Below are positions 27,601 through 38,549 of a DNA stretch of 64,000 bases, one piece after another. The translations under genes were made by a program, and so were the position numbers. The stretch spans positions 124,001 to 188,000 of the forward strand of contig NZ_BMYM01000002.1 in assembly GCF_014652275.1 (NCBI RefSeq), in the 5' to 3' direction. The first letter of the stretch is position 1, and every line of letters starts with the position of its first letter. The notes below the pieces were generated by a model. The model searched no databases and had not been told where the DNA came from. It saw nothing but the letters and a program-made list of their open reading frames with translations. This DNA comes from Parahalioglobus pacificus. GTDB lineage: Bacteria > Pseudomonadota > Gammaproteobacteria > Pseudomonadales > Halieaceae.

Positions 27601-29086
27601 GGGACAACACGGCCATGGGCGTGTCGTCACCCATGGAGCCCACCGCCTCATTGCCAGACTCGGCAAGCGGCCTGAGCACTTGGTCACGCTCTTCGAAGCT
27701 CACCTGGAACATCTTTTGGAAGGCATCGATCTTATCGGGCTCTATGCCCGGTGCTTCCTCACCGCCAAAAGTCCCCTCAATGCGGGTGGCTTTCTCGCGT
27801 AACCAGCGCTTATACGGGTGACGGCTTTTCAGGCGCTGGTCGATATCCTCGGTTTGCAGCAGCTCACCCGTGTGAGTGTCTACCATCAATATCTGACCGG
27901 GGCCCACTCGACCCTTTGCGACAACATCGGCATTGCGATAACCGTGGGTGCCGACTTCTGAGGCCAGGGTAATGAAGCCGTCCTTGGTTTTTACCCACCG
28001 TGCCGGGCGCAAACCATTGCGATCAAGCAGGCAGACCGCGTAACGACCATCAGTAAGGACGATACCCGCAGGACCATCCCATGGCTCCATGTGCATGGAG
28101 TGGTATTCGTAGAAAGCCTTCAGGTCCGGGTCCATGGACTCGTGGTTCTGCCACGCGGGCGGAATCAGCATGCGCAAGGCCCGCGGCATATCAACGCCGC
28201 CGGTCAGAAGCACATCCAGCATATTGTCCAGGCTTGAGGAATCCGAGCCGCTGCGGTTCACCAGTGGTGAGATGCCTTGAATATCGGGCAGCCGCTCAGT
28301 CTCGAAACAGGCAGTACGGGCTTCGGCCCAGTTCCGGTTACCTTCGATGGTGTTGATCTCACCATTGTGGGCCAACAGCCTGAAGGGCTGCGCCAGCGGC
28401 CATTTCGGCATGGTGTTGGTAGAGAAGCGCTGGTGGAACACACAAATGGCGGTGGTCAGGCGCTCATCGCCCAGGTCTAGATAAAAAAGTGGCAGGTCCA
28501 CGGGCATGACCAGGCCCTTATAGGCGATGACCCTGGCCGACAAACTGCAGATATAGAAATCCGCGTCCTGCTCGCACGCTATTTCGGCCTTGCGACGGGC
28601 AACAAACAGGCGCGTGGACAGTTCTACATCACTGAGGCCTTCCGCGTCGATGAACAGCTGTTCAATCTGCGGCAACGTGGACAGCGCAATCTCACCGCAA
28701 ACATCCTTTTGTATAGGCACTTCGCGCCAGCCCACCACCGCCAGCCCCTGGTCACGTATGGCCGTTTCCATAGCGGCACGCGCAGCGGCCGCTTTTTCGG
28801 CATCTGTACTGAGAAAGATTTGACCGACGGCAAAATTGTCACTCAGCGTGATACCGAAGCATTCGTCCGCGAGGGTGCGCATAAAGGGGCCTGGCATCTG
28901 CATCAGCAGGCCACAGCCATCACCGGTACGACCATCGGCGGCAATGCCTCCCCGATGGGTCATACAGGTCAGGGATTCGATAGCGGTCTGCAGCAGCCTA
29001 TGGCTGGCATCACCGGATGTGTGCGCAATCAGGCCGAAACCACAATTGTCACGCACATCTTCAGGTCGATACAGGCCTGCACTCAT
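24644..29086 (-). CDS. gltB: Glutamate synthase (NADPH), large subunit
   Basis: 1480 residues, full length. Makes two glutamates from glutamine and 2-oxoglutarate. The class II glutaminase nucleophile is expected to be C15 (DNCGFG) after loss of a 14-residue propeptide. A central domain and FMN-binding synthase domain follow ([31 protein letters not shown]). The [3Fe-4S] cysteines are C1101, C1107 and C1112 ([12 protein letters not shown]). The C-terminal beta-helix is GXGX-rich. Upstream, 150 bases separate it from the aroB stop; the SPOR-domain (DamX-like) gene often found there in Pseudomonas is absent. Confidence 0.97.
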   Translation of the reverse strand: MSAGLYRPEDVRDNCGFGLIAHTSGDASHRLLQTAIESLTCMTHRGGIAADGRTGDGCGLLMQMPGPFMRTLADECFGITLSDNFAVGQIFLSTDAEKAAAARAAMETAIRDQGLAVVGWREVPIQKDVCGEIALSTLPQIEQLFIDAEGLSDVELSTRLFVARRKAEIACEQDADFYICSLSARVIAYKGLVMPVDLPLFYLDLGDERLTTAICVFHQRFSTNTMPKWPLAQPFRLLAHNGEINTIEGNRNWAEARTACFETERLPDIQGISPLVNRSGSDSSSLDNMLDVLLTGGVDMPRALRMLIPPAWQNHESMDPDLKAFYEYHSMHMEPWDGPAGIVLTDGRYAVCLLDRNGLRPARWVKTKDGFITLASEVGTHGYRNADVVAKGRVGPGQILMVDTHTGELLQTEDIDQRLKSRHPYKRWLREKATRIEGTFGGEEAPGIEPDKIDAFQKMFQVSFEERDQVLRPLAESGNEAVGSMGDDTPMAVLSRHERSLYDYFRQKFAQVTNPPIDPLRETIVMSLETDLGGEKNLFHEGPEHADRVILTSPVLSQGKFNTLLRMERPGFKVRDIDASYNPAETDLKSAVQATAESAAQAVREGATILVLSDRGITPERLPIHSLLATGAVHHHLIAQGLRCDANLVIETASARDSHQIACLLGFGATAVYPYLAYSVLEDLIRSGELLGEPSACYKNYRKGVNKGLLKIMSKMGISAVSSYRGAQLFEAVGLATDVVDLAFRGVASRIQGAGFTELERDQQKLARTAWSLRKPLTQGGLLKYVHGQEYHAFNPDVVMTLQQAVASGDTAVYRQYAKLVNDRPAAALRDLLMPVEAEQPGALDEVEPVEAIMRRFDSAGMSLGALSPEAHEALAAAMNRVGARSNSGEGGEDPRRFGTERVSKIKQIASGRFGVTPHYLVNAEVLQIKVAQGAKPGEGGQLPGGKVNELIAELRYSVPGVTLISPPPHHDIYSIEDLAQLIFDLKQVNPQALVSVKLVSEPGVGTIAAGVAKAYADLITISGYDGGTAASPLTSIRYAGSPWELGLAEVQQTLRGNSLRGAIRLQADGGLKTGLDVIKAAILGAESFGFGTAPMVALGCKYLRICHLNNCATGVATQNQALRDDHFNGTVDMVVNFFTFVAEETREWLARLGVRSLEELIGRTDLLQRLPGATDKQQQLDLAPILYKHPEMADQPEFCQVSSNDPFDKGEKAEEMVAATLPAIEAASGGEFAFDVTNCDRSIGARLSGEIARRHGNTGMDKSPLVLRLKGTAGQSFGVWNAGGLHMYLEGDSNDYVGKGMAGGKLVIYPPADSEYASQETAIIGNTCLYGATGGKLFAAGIAGERFAVRNSGAHAVIEGAGDHCCEYMTGGTVTVLGPTGVNFGAGMTGGFAYVLDQDRGFIDRYNSELVEIHRVSAEYMEAYRSHLRGNIREFVEETGSQWGAYLLENFEDYIGKFWLVKPKAAEFDQLLSRLRNTD

Positions 29087-29236
29087 AACATGTCCAGAAA
29101 GGTAATTAAAACAGCAAGTTACAGCGATGGCCCTTGCGCCACAGTTCAGCCCGGGCGGAAGGGGGTAGCTATTCTACACAGATGCCCATAGAGCGACAAA
29201 CGGGCAATTGAGCGACATCGAGACGCCGCCAATGGG

Positions 29237-30328
29237 TCAACCAGAGCCGCTTATCAGGGCTGTCAGTTCCGCCGTGGAGACATCATCGACAACCTCCGCA
29301 TTTCCGATATCGCGGCACAAAATCAGGCGTAATTGGCCGTCGATCACTTTTTTGTCGCGGCCCATGAGCTCTACAAACTCTGCGCTGGACATATCGTCTG
29401 GGGCTTCGGTGGGAAGCCCAGCCGCCTCCAACAGCGAAACCAAAGTGCTGACTTCGGCCGGCTCTATCCAGCCGCGCTGGGCCGACAGCGCCAGCGCCAT
29501 CACCATACCAGCAGCCACGGCTTCCCCGTGCAGCCACTGCCCGTAGCCCTGCCGGGTCTCAATCGCGTGCCCGAACGTGTGCCCGAGGTTGAGGATTGCC
29601 CGCAGACCACCCTCGCGCTCATCCCGAGCCACCACGTCGGCCTTGATCGCGCAGCTGCGCTCGACGGCATAGGCCAGCGCCTGTTCGTCACGAGCCAGCA
29701 GCGCCGACATATTGGCCTTGAGCCACGCATAAAACGGGGCATCAACGATCAGGCCGTACTTGATCACCTCCGCCAGCCCTGCCGCAAATTCCCGATCTGG
29801 CAAGGTTCGCAATGTGCCCAGGTCAATGAACACCGCCCGTGGCTGATAAAAGGCACCGATCATGTTCTTGCCCAGCGAGTGGTTTACTGCCGTTTTGCCA
29901 CCCACCGAGGAATCCACCTGGGCCAGCAGAGTTGTCGGCACCTGAAGGAAATCCACGCCCCGCTGGTAACACGCCGCCGCGAAGCCTGTGATGTCGCCAA
30001 CAACGCCGCCACCCAGTGCAACAAACGTCGTACTGCGGTTATGGCCATCGGCCATGACCTGATCAAAGATGGTGTTCAGTGACTCAAGCGTCTTGTACTG
30101 CTCGCCGTCGGGCAGCTCGATCCGGGTAAACCGCTGCTGATCACCCAGCGCCTTAACAAGGGCTTGGGCATACAGGGGTGCAACCGTCTCGTTGCTGATC
30201 AGAACCAGCTGCCGACCCGCCAGGTGCTGGCGCAGCAGAGTCGCATCAGCTACCAGGTCGCGACCGATATAAATGGGATAGCTGCGCTCACCGAGCTCAA
30301 CGTTCAGGGTGTGCATCACTTCAGACAT
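29237..30328 (-). CDS. aroB: 3-dehydroquinate synthase
   Basis: 363 residues. Second step of the shikimate pathway, NAD- and divalent-metal-dependent cyclisation of DAHP. Seen: GGGVVGDITGFAAACYQRG (NAD/phosphate region), QVPTTLLAQVDSSVGGKTAVNH, and the metal-ligand block LNLGHTFGHAIE with a later HGEAVAAGM. Preceded by aroK on the same strand (64-base gap), the usual aroKB pair downstream of the pil genes. Confidence 0.97.
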   Translation of the reverse strand: MSEVMHTLNVELGERSYPIYIGRDLVADATLLRQHLAGRQLVLISNETVAPLYAQALVKALGDQQRFTRIELPDGEQYKTLESLNTIFDQVMADGHNRSTTFVALGGGVVGDITGFAAACYQRGVDFLQVPTTLLAQVDSSVGGKTAVNHSLGKNMIGAFYQPRAVFIDLGTLRTLPDREFAAGLAEVIKYGLIVDAPFYAWLKANMSALLARDEQALAYAVERSCAIKADVVARDEREGGLRAILNLGHTFGHAIETRQGYGQWLHGEAVAAGMVMALALSAQRGWIEPAEVSTLVSLLEAAGLPTEAPDDMSSAEFVELMGRDKKVIDGQLRLILCRDIGNAEVVDDVSTAELTALISGSG

Positions 30329-30392
30329 GGCGGAGTCGATATTTGAAACGGCCGCACATGTTAGCGCGGCTGGATCGTACGGGGTAGTTGCC

Positions 30393-30905
30393 TTAGCGCA
30401 GCTCGCTCATCAGGCGCTTGGCGACTGCGCGCGGGGCACAGCCATCGGTATCAATCACGTGATCCGCAATCTCGCGATACAGCGGGTCACGAATGGCCAT
30501 CAGCTCAGCCAACACTTTGCCGGGATCCTCGGTTTGCAGCAGCGGGCGGTTACGGTCATTGCGTGTGCGCCGTGTTTGCTCTGCCACCGTCGCGTGGAGA
30601 TAAATGACAAACCCGCGGGAGGCCAGCGCGCTGCGATTTTCCTCCCGTAAGATCACTCCGCCGCCCGTCGCCAGTACAACGCGGTCCCACTGGGTCATCT
30701 CTTCCACGACCTGTTGTTCGCGATCGCGAAAGCCCTGCTCGCCCTCGACATCAAAAATCCAGGGAATGTCAGCACCCGTGCGCGCTTCTATCTCGGTGTC
30801 GGTATCAGCGAATTGGAGTTGCAACTGCTGGGCTAGGTACTTGCCGATGGTGCTTTTGCCGGCCCCCATGGGGCCGACAAGAAACACTTTCTGAAGCTGG
30901 GGCAT
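30393..30905 (-). CDS. aroK: Shikimate kinase I
   Basis: 170 residues. All canonical elements are present: Walker A GPMGAGKST, FADTDTEIE, GEQGFRDRE, ATGGGVILRE, the LID motif RNRPLL and RDPLYREIAD. Phosphorylates shikimate at the 3-hydroxyl with ATP. It lies 17 bases after pilQ. Because it is intact, the paralogue at 2066-2575 is not needed for the pathway unless it is differently regulated. Confidence 0.96.
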   Translation of the reverse strand: MPQLQKVFLVGPMGAGKSTIGKYLAQQLQLQFADTDTEIEARTGADIPWIFDVEGEQGFRDREQQVVEEMTQWDRVVLATGGGVILREENRSALASRGFVIYLHATVAEQTRRTRNDRNRPLLQTEDPGKVLAELMAIRDPLYREIADHVIDTDGCAPRAVAKRLMSELR

Positions 30906-30922
30906 TAGTGAATGGCTGAAAC

Positions 30923-33028
30923 CTAGTCGAGCAGGGTATCAGCGAGGATGCGCGGCGTGATGAAGATCAGCGTCTCGGTCTTGGTCAGGTCACGCGCCTC
31001 GTTCCGGAAGAATGCGCCGATGTAGGGCAGGTCTCCGAAGAAGGGGACCTTGGTAATCCGCTCAATGTCTTCGGTGCGGAATACACCGCCCAGTACAACG
31101 GTTTCACCGTTGCCTACCAGTACCTGTGTGGTCAGCTCGGTCGTATCAATCGAGGGAATGAAACCACCCTGACCACTGGGCACCAAATCGCCCACCGAGT
31201 CCTGGGTAATGATCAGGTCCAGCAGGATACGGTCGTCGGGCGTGATGTTGGGTGTCACGTCCAGCTGAAGAACCGCTTCCTTAAACTCAGTGGTATTCTG
31301 TCCACTCAGAGAGCCCTGCTGGAAGGGTACCTCGGTACCTGACTTGATGGTTGCCTGCTGCTTGTCGCCGGTAATGACCTTCGGCTGCGAGACCACCTCA
31401 CCGTTGCCATCGGCCTCAAGCGCGGACAGCTCAGCCGTGAGAAATAAGTCTTCTGATGTAAAGCCTACCGCAAAGCCACTGGTTCCTGTCGATACACCCA
31501 GATCTACCAACAACGCGCCGGGGTAGTCCAGGCTGGGCGTTGTGCCTGCGATGATATCTTCATTCAAACCCACTACGTTTGGAGAGTCGCCCGATACAGA
31601 AAGAACATTGGAATTCAGGTTTTCATCAATAAAACCACCACCCCACTGAATCCCCAACTCACGGTCGAAGTCAGACTGTGCAATCACAATCCTCGCCTCG
31701 ATCATGACCTGACGGATGGGGATATCCACCTGCTCAATCAGGGCGCGTATCTCGGCCAATTTGTCCGCTGTTTCGGTAAGGATGATGGAGTTGGTGCGGC
31801 TGTCCACAATCACCGAACCGCGCTCGCTGATCAAAGTACCGCCGTCTTCAGAGCCGGCAGAGAACAAACCAACCACTTCGCTGGCGTTTGCATAGCGGAT
31901 GCGGATAAACTCAGACTGCAGCGGTGCCAGCTCGGCGATCTGGCGATTGGCTTCAATCTCCTGGCGCTCACGCTCTGCGATCTCGGCAGCCGGGGCCACC
32001 ATCAACACATTACCCACTTGGCGCTTATCCAGCCCTTTGGTCTTTAGCACCAGATCCAGTGCCTGGTCCCAGGGCACATTCTGCAAACGAAGGGTAATGC
32101 GGCCGGATACCGTGTCAGAAGCCACCAGGTTCAGTTCGGTAAAGTCAGCAATCAGCTGCAGTACCGCGCGAACCTCGATGTCCTGGAAGTTCAGCGAGAT
32201 ACGTTCACCCACGTAGGTAAACTCATTGCGACGCTCTTCGGCTTCCCGGGCACTGAGGGGTTTCACACTGAGCACATACTGATCATCGGTCTGGTAGGCC
32301 AGGTAATCGTATTCACCCGAGGCCTTGAGCTTCAGAGTAGCGCCCCGCTCTGTTGTGTTCACATCCACAGATTGCACGGGGGTGGCAAAGTCGGTCACGT
32401 CATAGCGACGCAGCAGGCGCTCAGGCACAGTAGTGTCCAGGAACTGGACCGTCACATCGCCCGCCTCGCTGAAGACATTCACATCCACGGAGGGGTCAGT
32501 CAGCTGCAGAGTCAGGCGGCCTTCGCCGTCTCCGGTGCGCTGGAATTGGAGGTCAGTGATTTCCGATCTAACATCGATCACGTCTTCGACTTCCGTCGCG
32601 ACACGTGTGGGATCAGCCGATGCCTTCACATACTCTTCGCTGGCATCCTGGCCAACAATAAGGAACATGCTGTTGCCTTCCACGCGAGTCTCGTAGGGCA
32701 CCAGCTTCACCAGGTTCATCACTAGCCGGGTGCGATCACCAGACTCCAGGACCATCACGCCTGTGGCATTGCCGTAGGGCAACGAGTAACGCTTCTGCTC
32801 TAATTCACTGATGGTGTTCGGGAAATCGATGGCGATACGGGCCGGCTTCTCGATGGTGTAGGAGCGCAGGTCCGACGGCGGTGTTTCGTTGAAGTCCAAC
32901 CGCACTTCAAACTTGCTGCCCGGGCGCGAGCTGAACTCGATATCGGTGACCGCCGGTGCCGCATAAGACGCCACCGTCACTAGCGACAGCGCCAGGGCCG
33001 CGCCCACTTGCTGCAGTTTACGTAACAT
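30923..33028 (-). CDS. pilQ: Type IV pilus secretin
   Basis: 701 residues from the ATG at 33026-33028, chosen because a clean signal peptide (LRKLQQVGAALALSLVTVASYA) begins there; in-frame starts up to 33097 are possible but would bury it. Two AMIN-type beta domains (about 25-260) bind peptidoglycan, then a secretin short domain (ISLNFQDIEVRAVLQLIADF), an N1/KH-like domain (EFIRIRYANASEVVGLF) and the C-terminal secretin ring (VISQPKVITGD-like VVSQPKVITG, VPFFGDLPYIGAFFR). It forms the outer-membrane pore for pili. 76 bases separate it from pilP. Confidence 0.96.
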   Translation of the reverse strand: MLRKLQQVGAALALSLVTVASYAAPAVTDIEFSSRPGSKFEVRLDFNETPPSDLRSYTIEKPARIAIDFPNTISELEQKRYSLPYGNATGVMVLESGDRTRLVMNLVKLVPYETRVEGNSMFLIVGQDASEEYVKASADPTRVATEVEDVIDVRSEITDLQFQRTGDGEGRLTLQLTDPSVDVNVFSEAGDVTVQFLDTTVPERLLRRYDVTDFATPVQSVDVNTTERGATLKLKASGEYDYLAYQTDDQYVLSVKPLSAREAEERRNEFTYVGERISLNFQDIEVRAVLQLIADFTELNLVASDTVSGRITLRLQNVPWDQALDLVLKTKGLDKRQVGNVLMVAPAAEIAERERQEIEANRQIAELAPLQSEFIRIRYANASEVVGLFSAGSEDGGTLISERGSVIVDSRTNSIILTETADKLAEIRALIEQVDIPIRQVMIEARIVIAQSDFDRELGIQWGGGFIDENLNSNVLSVSGDSPNVVGLNEDIIAGTTPSLDYPGALLVDLGVSTGTSGFAVGFTSEDLFLTAELSALEADGNGEVVSQPKVITGDKQQATIKSGTEVPFQQGSLSGQNTTEFKEAVLQLDVTPNITPDDRILLDLIITQDSVGDLVPSGQGGFIPSIDTTELTTQVLVGNGETVVLGGVFRTEDIERITKVPFFGDLPYIGAFFRNEARDLTKTETLIFITPRILADTLLD

Positions 33029-33104
33029 CGAATAGCCTGCCCTGTTCACGCCAGTTGCCCCCAGATTTCCTGTTATTCTTTCCATGGCTGTCACCAAACC
33101 GGCC

Positions 33105-33647
33105 TCAAATGCCGCTTAATTCTATTGTGCGAGGACGTTCTACCCATCCGTCTTCGGTACCGTCACTCACAATTTCCACGACTGCGACATAGGTGTCTGT
33201 CATCTCAATGATCTTGCCGTGATTCCTGCCCAGGTAATTGCCTAGCGATACGCGATGGATGCCGCCTTGCGGATCGCGGATCAGTGTCCAGTCACCCTGT
33301 CCGCGCTGCAATGTCCCCACCATTGCCAGCGAGTCGAAGGTGAATTGCTCCAGGAATTCTTTAGGCCGGTTTTCGTCCGGCTTTACTGCACTGATCGCCT
33401 GTAATTGGGTGATCTCGCGCACTTCGATAGGCCTGTCGAACGGGCTACGCATTTGCGTGGCCGCATAAGCAAACGCCTCGTAGGCCTTAAATGTGGGAAT
33501 AGGCTCGATAATGCCGCCTGGGCGCGCGCGCTTTTCTGCCATGAATGCATCGAGGTCGGAAAAGTCACGCGAGGTACAGGCCGTAAGCGCCGATACACAG
33601 GCCGCCGCCAACAGGAGTTTTGATCTCGTCATCATCACCGTGATCAC
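33105..33647 (-). CDS. pilP: Type IV pilus lipoprotein
   Basis: 180 residues. N-terminal lipoprotein signal ending LTAC, with the acylated cysteine at residue 24, then a disordered linker and a C-terminal beta-sandwich (FTFDSLAMVGTL, HRVSLGNYLGRNHGKI). It connects the PilMNO inner-membrane platform to the PilQ secretin. The first ATG overlaps the pilO stop (ATGA), which favours it over internal methionines at 5 and 6. Confidence 0.94.
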   Translation of the reverse strand: MITVMMTRSKLLLAAACVSALTACTSRDFSDLDAFMAEKRARPGGIIEPIPTFKAYEAFAYAATQMRSPFDRPIEVREITQLQAISAVKPDENRPKEFLEQFTFDSLAMVGTLQRGQGDWTLIRDPQGGIHRVSLGNYLGRNHGKIIEMTDTYVAVVEIVSDGTEDGWVERPRTIELSGI

Positions 33648-34255
33648 CCCTCATCCTTGTAGCGGTAAGTCTTGGCCGTGATGCTCATGCCTAATTGATT
33701 CGTGTTCGCACCGGGCGCACTGATAGAAAAGTTATGCAGCGTCACGATGCGGGGCAGGCCTGCCATGCCACTGACGAAGGCGCCCAGGTCGTGGTAGGAG
33801 CCTACCGCCTGAATCGCGATCGGCAATTCGACATAAAACTCTCTGGATTGCTCTGGTTGCAAATCAATGGAGCCGATCTCCAGACCATTGAGCAAGCCCT
33901 TGTTAGTAATGTCCTCCAGCAGTCCGGGCACTTCGGTGTCGCTAGGCAGCTGACTGACCAGTGCGCCGAAGGACTCTTCCATTTCCTTCATCTGCTGACG
34001 GTAGGCATCCAGATTCGCTGCTTGGAAGGCCTTGCTCTCGAACTCTTCGCGCAGCTTGACCTCTTCGGCTTCCACCCGCTGCAGCTGCAGCTGAAGGTCT
34101 TCAACATGGTAGTAGTAGCCACCGGCGATCACACCTGCCAGCAACAACACGCAGAGGATGAATTTAACGGGGCCGGGCCAGCTGCCAATGTTCTCAAAGT
34201 TGAGATCATTGATATCCAGCTCATTCAGGGAGCGTAACGAATCTTGTAAAGCCAT
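33644..34255 (-). CDS. pilO: Type IV pilus inner-membrane alignment protein
   Basis: 203 residues. One N-terminal membrane helix (FILCVLLLAGVIAGGYYYH), a coiled coil (about 55-95, rich in E, Q and L) and a ferredoxin-like periplasmic domain with IEIGSIDLQPE-type strand and YHDLGAFVSGMAGLPRIVTL. It dimerises with PilN. It begins 3 bases after pilN stops and overlaps pilP. Confidence 0.94.
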   Translation of the reverse strand: MALQDSLRSLNELDINDLNFENIGSWPGPVKFILCVLLLAGVIAGGYYYHVEDLQLQLQRVEAEEVKLREEFESKAFQAANLDAYRQQMKEMEESFGALVSQLPSDTEVPGLLEDITNKGLLNGLEIGSIDLQPEQSREFYVELPIAIQAVGSYHDLGAFVSGMAGLPRIVTLHNFSISAPGANTNQLGMSITAKTYRYKDEG

Positions 34256-34258
34256 TGC

Positions 34259-34824
34259 TTAGCCCCCCGTCCCTTCTTCCGCCTGCGGAAGCTGTACCTG
34301 CACAGTCAGGTTGAATGTCGTTGCCTGGTCACCGTACGTCGGTGCGGCGCTGACCCTGTCCAGATTGGGATTCTGCAGCCAGTCGGACGCGTCCAGGCGG
34401 CGCATCAGGCTGGAAACCCGGTTATTTGATTCAGCCACACCATTAATAGTGATGGTCTTCTCGTCACTGGAGAGACTGGTGTAAAAGACACCATCGGGGA
34501 TGGTGCGCACAAGTTGGTCCAGCACGCGCACGATAATCGGACGGTTGCCCTGCAACTCCTGAATGACCCGCATACGCTCGATCAGCTGGTTGCGCTTTTT
34601 CTGAAGGTCGCGAATCTCCGCCACCATCTTGTCCAGCTCTCGGATATTGGTCTTGAGGTACTCGTTACGCGCGTTCTGGTTATCGATCTGGCTGTTAACG
34701 ACGCGGTCTGCCAGTAAAACCAGGCCCGCCCCCAGAAATACAACCAAGGCGAGGATGGTCAGAAACTCTTTCTTCTGCTCCTGGCGCCGTTCGTCGCGCC
34801 AGGGCAGCAGGTTAATGTGTGCCA

Positions 34825-34825
<1 letters not shown>
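34259..34825 (-). CDS. pilN: Type IV pilus inner-membrane alignment protein
   Basis: 188 residues. The first residues HINLLPWRDERR are the conserved cytoplasmic tail that binds PilM, followed by one membrane helix (FLTILALVVFLGAGLVLLA), a coiled coil and a ferredoxin-like domain. Its start codon shares one base with the pilM stop (TAATG), so the two are translationally coupled, as is usual for this pair. Confidence 0.95.
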
Positions 34826-35907
<1,082 letters not shown>

Positions 35908-35951
35908 TCACCAAGTTAGGTTTTTTTTATGCACCGATACATTAATAGTAA

Positions 35952-35979
35952 GGTATAGCACAGGCATTTATGCAATCAA
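35952..35979 (-). promoter_or_regulatory. Candidate pilM operon promoter
   Basis: Minus-strand TTGATT (35979-35974), 16-base spacer, TATACC (35957-35952), 63 bases before the pilM start. The -35 element lies within 16 bases of the plus-strand -10 of the PBP1A gene, so the two promoters face away from each other and share DNA. Confidence 0.45.
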
Positions 35980-35994
35980 AAGTTAAAAAAAGCA

Positions 35995-36000
35995 TATAAT
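35995..36000 (+). promoter_or_regulatory. Candidate -10 element of the PBP1A gene
   Basis: A perfect TATAAT 65 bases before the TTG start codon. No good -35 hexamer is seen at 16-18 bases upstream (GCAATC lies at 17), so the promoter may be weak or activator-dependent. Confidence 0.45.
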
Positions 36001-36065
36001 TACCAAACGCAGCGCCCCCTGCCTTGTTCAAGGTAATACAAGCCACTGTTTTGTAAAGGGATAAC

Positions 36066-38504
36066 TTGAGATTCCTACGATTTGTTCTGATTAGCGCCCT
36101 TCTGGGTACCCTTGGCGGACTCTGGGGGTTGGCCGGCATCTATTTGTACCTCAGCCCCAACCTGCCGGACGTTGAAACACTGCGAGATGTGCGCCTGCAG
36201 ACGCCCATGCGGGTGTACACCCGGGAGGGCGATCTGATCGGCCAGTTTGGCGAGCAAAAGCGCACCCCGCTGCCCTTTGATGAGATACCCCCGGCGTTCA
36301 TCGAGGCGCTGCTGGCGGCTGAGGATGACAACTTTTTCTATCATCGCGGCGTCGACTTCATGGGCCTGGCCCGCGCGGTGTCAGAGCTGGTACTCACCGG
36401 CCAGAAGGGCTCAGGGGGCAGTACGCTCACCATGCAGGTGGCGCGCAACTATTTCCTGTCGCTTGAGCGCACCTTCATGCGCAAGTTCAACGAGATTCTG
36501 CTGGCGATCGAAATCGAACGTGCACTGGATAAGCAGGAAATCTTTGAGCTCTACTTCAACCGTGTATTCCTGGGGCACAGGGCCTACGGCTTCGAGGCGG
36601 CATCCCAGGTCTACTACGGCAAATCGATCAGCGAGCTGAATCTGGCCCAGTACGCCATGCTGGCGGGAATTCCCAAGGCACCCTCGCGCAATAATCCGAT
36701 CAGCGGGCCTGAAGCGGGCATGGAGCGTCGCAACTGGATTCTCGGGCGGATGCTGACTCTGGGCTATATCGATCAAGCGACCTACAACACCGCATCCACC
36801 GAGCCGGTAACTGCCACACACCACGGCGCTCAGCTCGCGTTTTCGGCCCATTACGCGGCGGAAATGGCACGCCAGGAGATGCTGCAGCTTTATGGTATCG
36901 CCGCTTATAACGATGGATACCACGTCTACACCACCATCAGCAGCGACCTGCAGCAGGTTGCTCAACGAGCGGTGATTGACGGGCTGATTACCTACGACAA
37001 ACGCCATGGATTCCGTGGACCCGAGCGGCAGCTGCCGCCAGCAGACCCAAATGTCCCTGCGCCGAGCCGACCCGACTGGGAGCAAGCCCTGACAGAGATG
37101 CCGGTGATCGCGGGGCTACCGCCGGCGATCGTGACTGCTGTTTACGATGATGCGGTTGCTGTGCTGTTAAAGGATGGCAGTGAGCAGGAGATTTACTGGG
37201 AGAATGGGTTGCGCCAGGCCAGTCGCTACCGCACAGAGAACTCTCGCGGCGCGGCCCCCAAAGCACCAGCCGATGTTGTCGCCGTCGGTGACCTGATTCG
37301 CGTGACGCGCAATGACGAGGATGAGTGGGAACTGGCCCAAGTGCCGGCGGCGCAGGCGGCGCTGGTCTCGCTAGACCCCTCAAACGGTGCCATTCGCAGT
37401 ATCGTTGGCGGCATGGGCTTTGAGCTCAGCAAGTTCAACCGCGCGATTCAGGCGCAGCGCCAGCCGGGCTCCAACTTCAAACCTTTCCTTTATGCCGCCG
37501 CTTTGGATGCGGGCTTCACGGCAGCCAGCATCATCAATGATGCCCCCGTGGTGATGGAGGACACCTCCCTCGAGGAAACCTGGCGACCGGAAAATGACGG
37601 TGGCACCTTTAACGGGCCAACCCGGCTGCGCTGGGCACTCACCAAGTCCCGCAACCTGGTCTCGATTCGCCTGCTGCAACAACTGGGCATTCCCGCGCTC
37701 ATTAGCTATGTGGATCAGCTGGGCTTTAACACTGCAGAGTTTTCTCCCAACCTGTCTTTGGCACTGGGCACCCATGCAATGACGCCGCTGGAAGTCGCCA
37801 CAGGTTACGCGGTGCTCGCCAATGGCGGCTATCGGGTGGAGCCGCACTTGATCGCTCGCATCGACGACAACGACGGCGACACGGTGTTCACCGCTGATCC
37901 GCTGACAGTATGCACCGATTGCGAAGCGCCGGCTGCGACCGTCGATGATGGCGAACTCAGCATGGAGCAAATTCTCGCGGCCAGCACGCCCAATAATGGG
38001 CTACCGCCCGCCCCCCGGGTCATGGACGCTCGAATCAGCTTTATTATGGATAGCATACTGAGAGACGTGATTACTCGCGGCACCGGTCGTCGGGCATTGG
38101 TGCTGGAGCGAAGCGATATCGCCGGAAAAACCGGTACCACCAATGGCCCGATGGACGCCTGGTTTTCTGGCTACAGCCCTGAGGTCGTTACCACGACATG
38201 GGTGGGTTTCGATAACTACACGCCGCTGGGTAGGCGCGAGTTCGGCGGCACCGCCGCGCTGCCCATCTGGATCGACTATATGCGTGAAGCGCTACAGGGC
38301 TTACCGGTAGAAGAGCCTCAGGTTCCGCCAGGCATCGTCACCGTGCGCATCGATCCGGACACCGGTTTGCTCGCGCGACCCGGGGAATCAGGCTCGATAG
38401 AAGAATACTTCCGGCAGGAATACGCGCCGCGCCAAAACACTAGCGACGACAATGGCGCAGCCCAGAATCGGGACGATGATCTGGTGAAGGATATCTTCGA
38501 CTAG
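36066..38504 (+). CDS. mrcA: Penicillin-binding protein 1A (bifunctional)
   Basis: 812 residues; TTG start at 36066 after AAAGGGATAAC, followed at once by a membrane helix (FVLISALLGTLGGLWGLAG). Glycosyltransferase domain: catalytic E86 in AEDDNFFYHRG, GGSTLTMQVARN, and FLGHRAYGFEAASQVYYG. An OB-like insertion follows. Transpeptidase: nucleophile S469 in PGSNFKP, S528-R-N530, and K688-T-G. It polymerises and cross-links peptidoglycan. Divergent from pilM, as in Pseudomonas, where the gene is called ponA. Confidence 0.96.
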   Translation: MRFLRFVLISALLGTLGGLWGLAGIYLYLSPNLPDVETLRDVRLQTPMRVYTREGDLIGQFGEQKRTPLPFDEIPPAFIEALLAAEDDNFFYHRGVDFMGLARAVSELVLTGQKGSGGSTLTMQVARNYFLSLERTFMRKFNEILLAIEIERALDKQEIFELYFNRVFLGHRAYGFEAASQVYYGKSISELNLAQYAMLAGIPKAPSRNNPISGPEAGMERRNWILGRMLTLGYIDQATYNTASTEPVTATHHGAQLAFSAHYAAEMARQEMLQLYGIAAYNDGYHVYTTISSDLQQVAQRAVIDGLITYDKRHGFRGPERQLPPADPNVPAPSRPDWEQALTEMPVIAGLPPAIVTAVYDDAVAVLLKDGSEQEIYWENGLRQASRYRTENSRGAAPKAPADVVAVGDLIRVTRNDEDEWELAQVPAAQAALVSLDPSNGAIRSIVGGMGFELSKFNRAIQAQRQPGSNFKPFLYAAALDAGFTAASIINDAPVVMEDTSLEETWRPENDGGTFNGPTRLRWALTKSRNLVSIRLLQQLGIPALISYVDQLGFNTAEFSPNLSLALGTHAMTPLEVATGYAVLANGGYRVEPHLIARIDDNDGDTVFTADPLTVCTDCEAPAATVDDGELSMEQILAASTPNNGLPPAPRVMDARISFIMDSILRDVITRGTGRRALVLERSDIAGKTGTTNGPMDAWFSGYSPEVVTTTWVGFDNYTPLGRREFGGTAALPIWIDYMREALQGLPVEEPQVPPGIVTVRIDPDTGLLARPGESGSIEEYFRQEYAPRQNTSDDNGAAQNRDDDLVKDIFD

Positions 38505-38549
38505 GGGCTACTGTGCGGGCCGAAAAGCGGCCTCAAGGAGCGGTGACCT

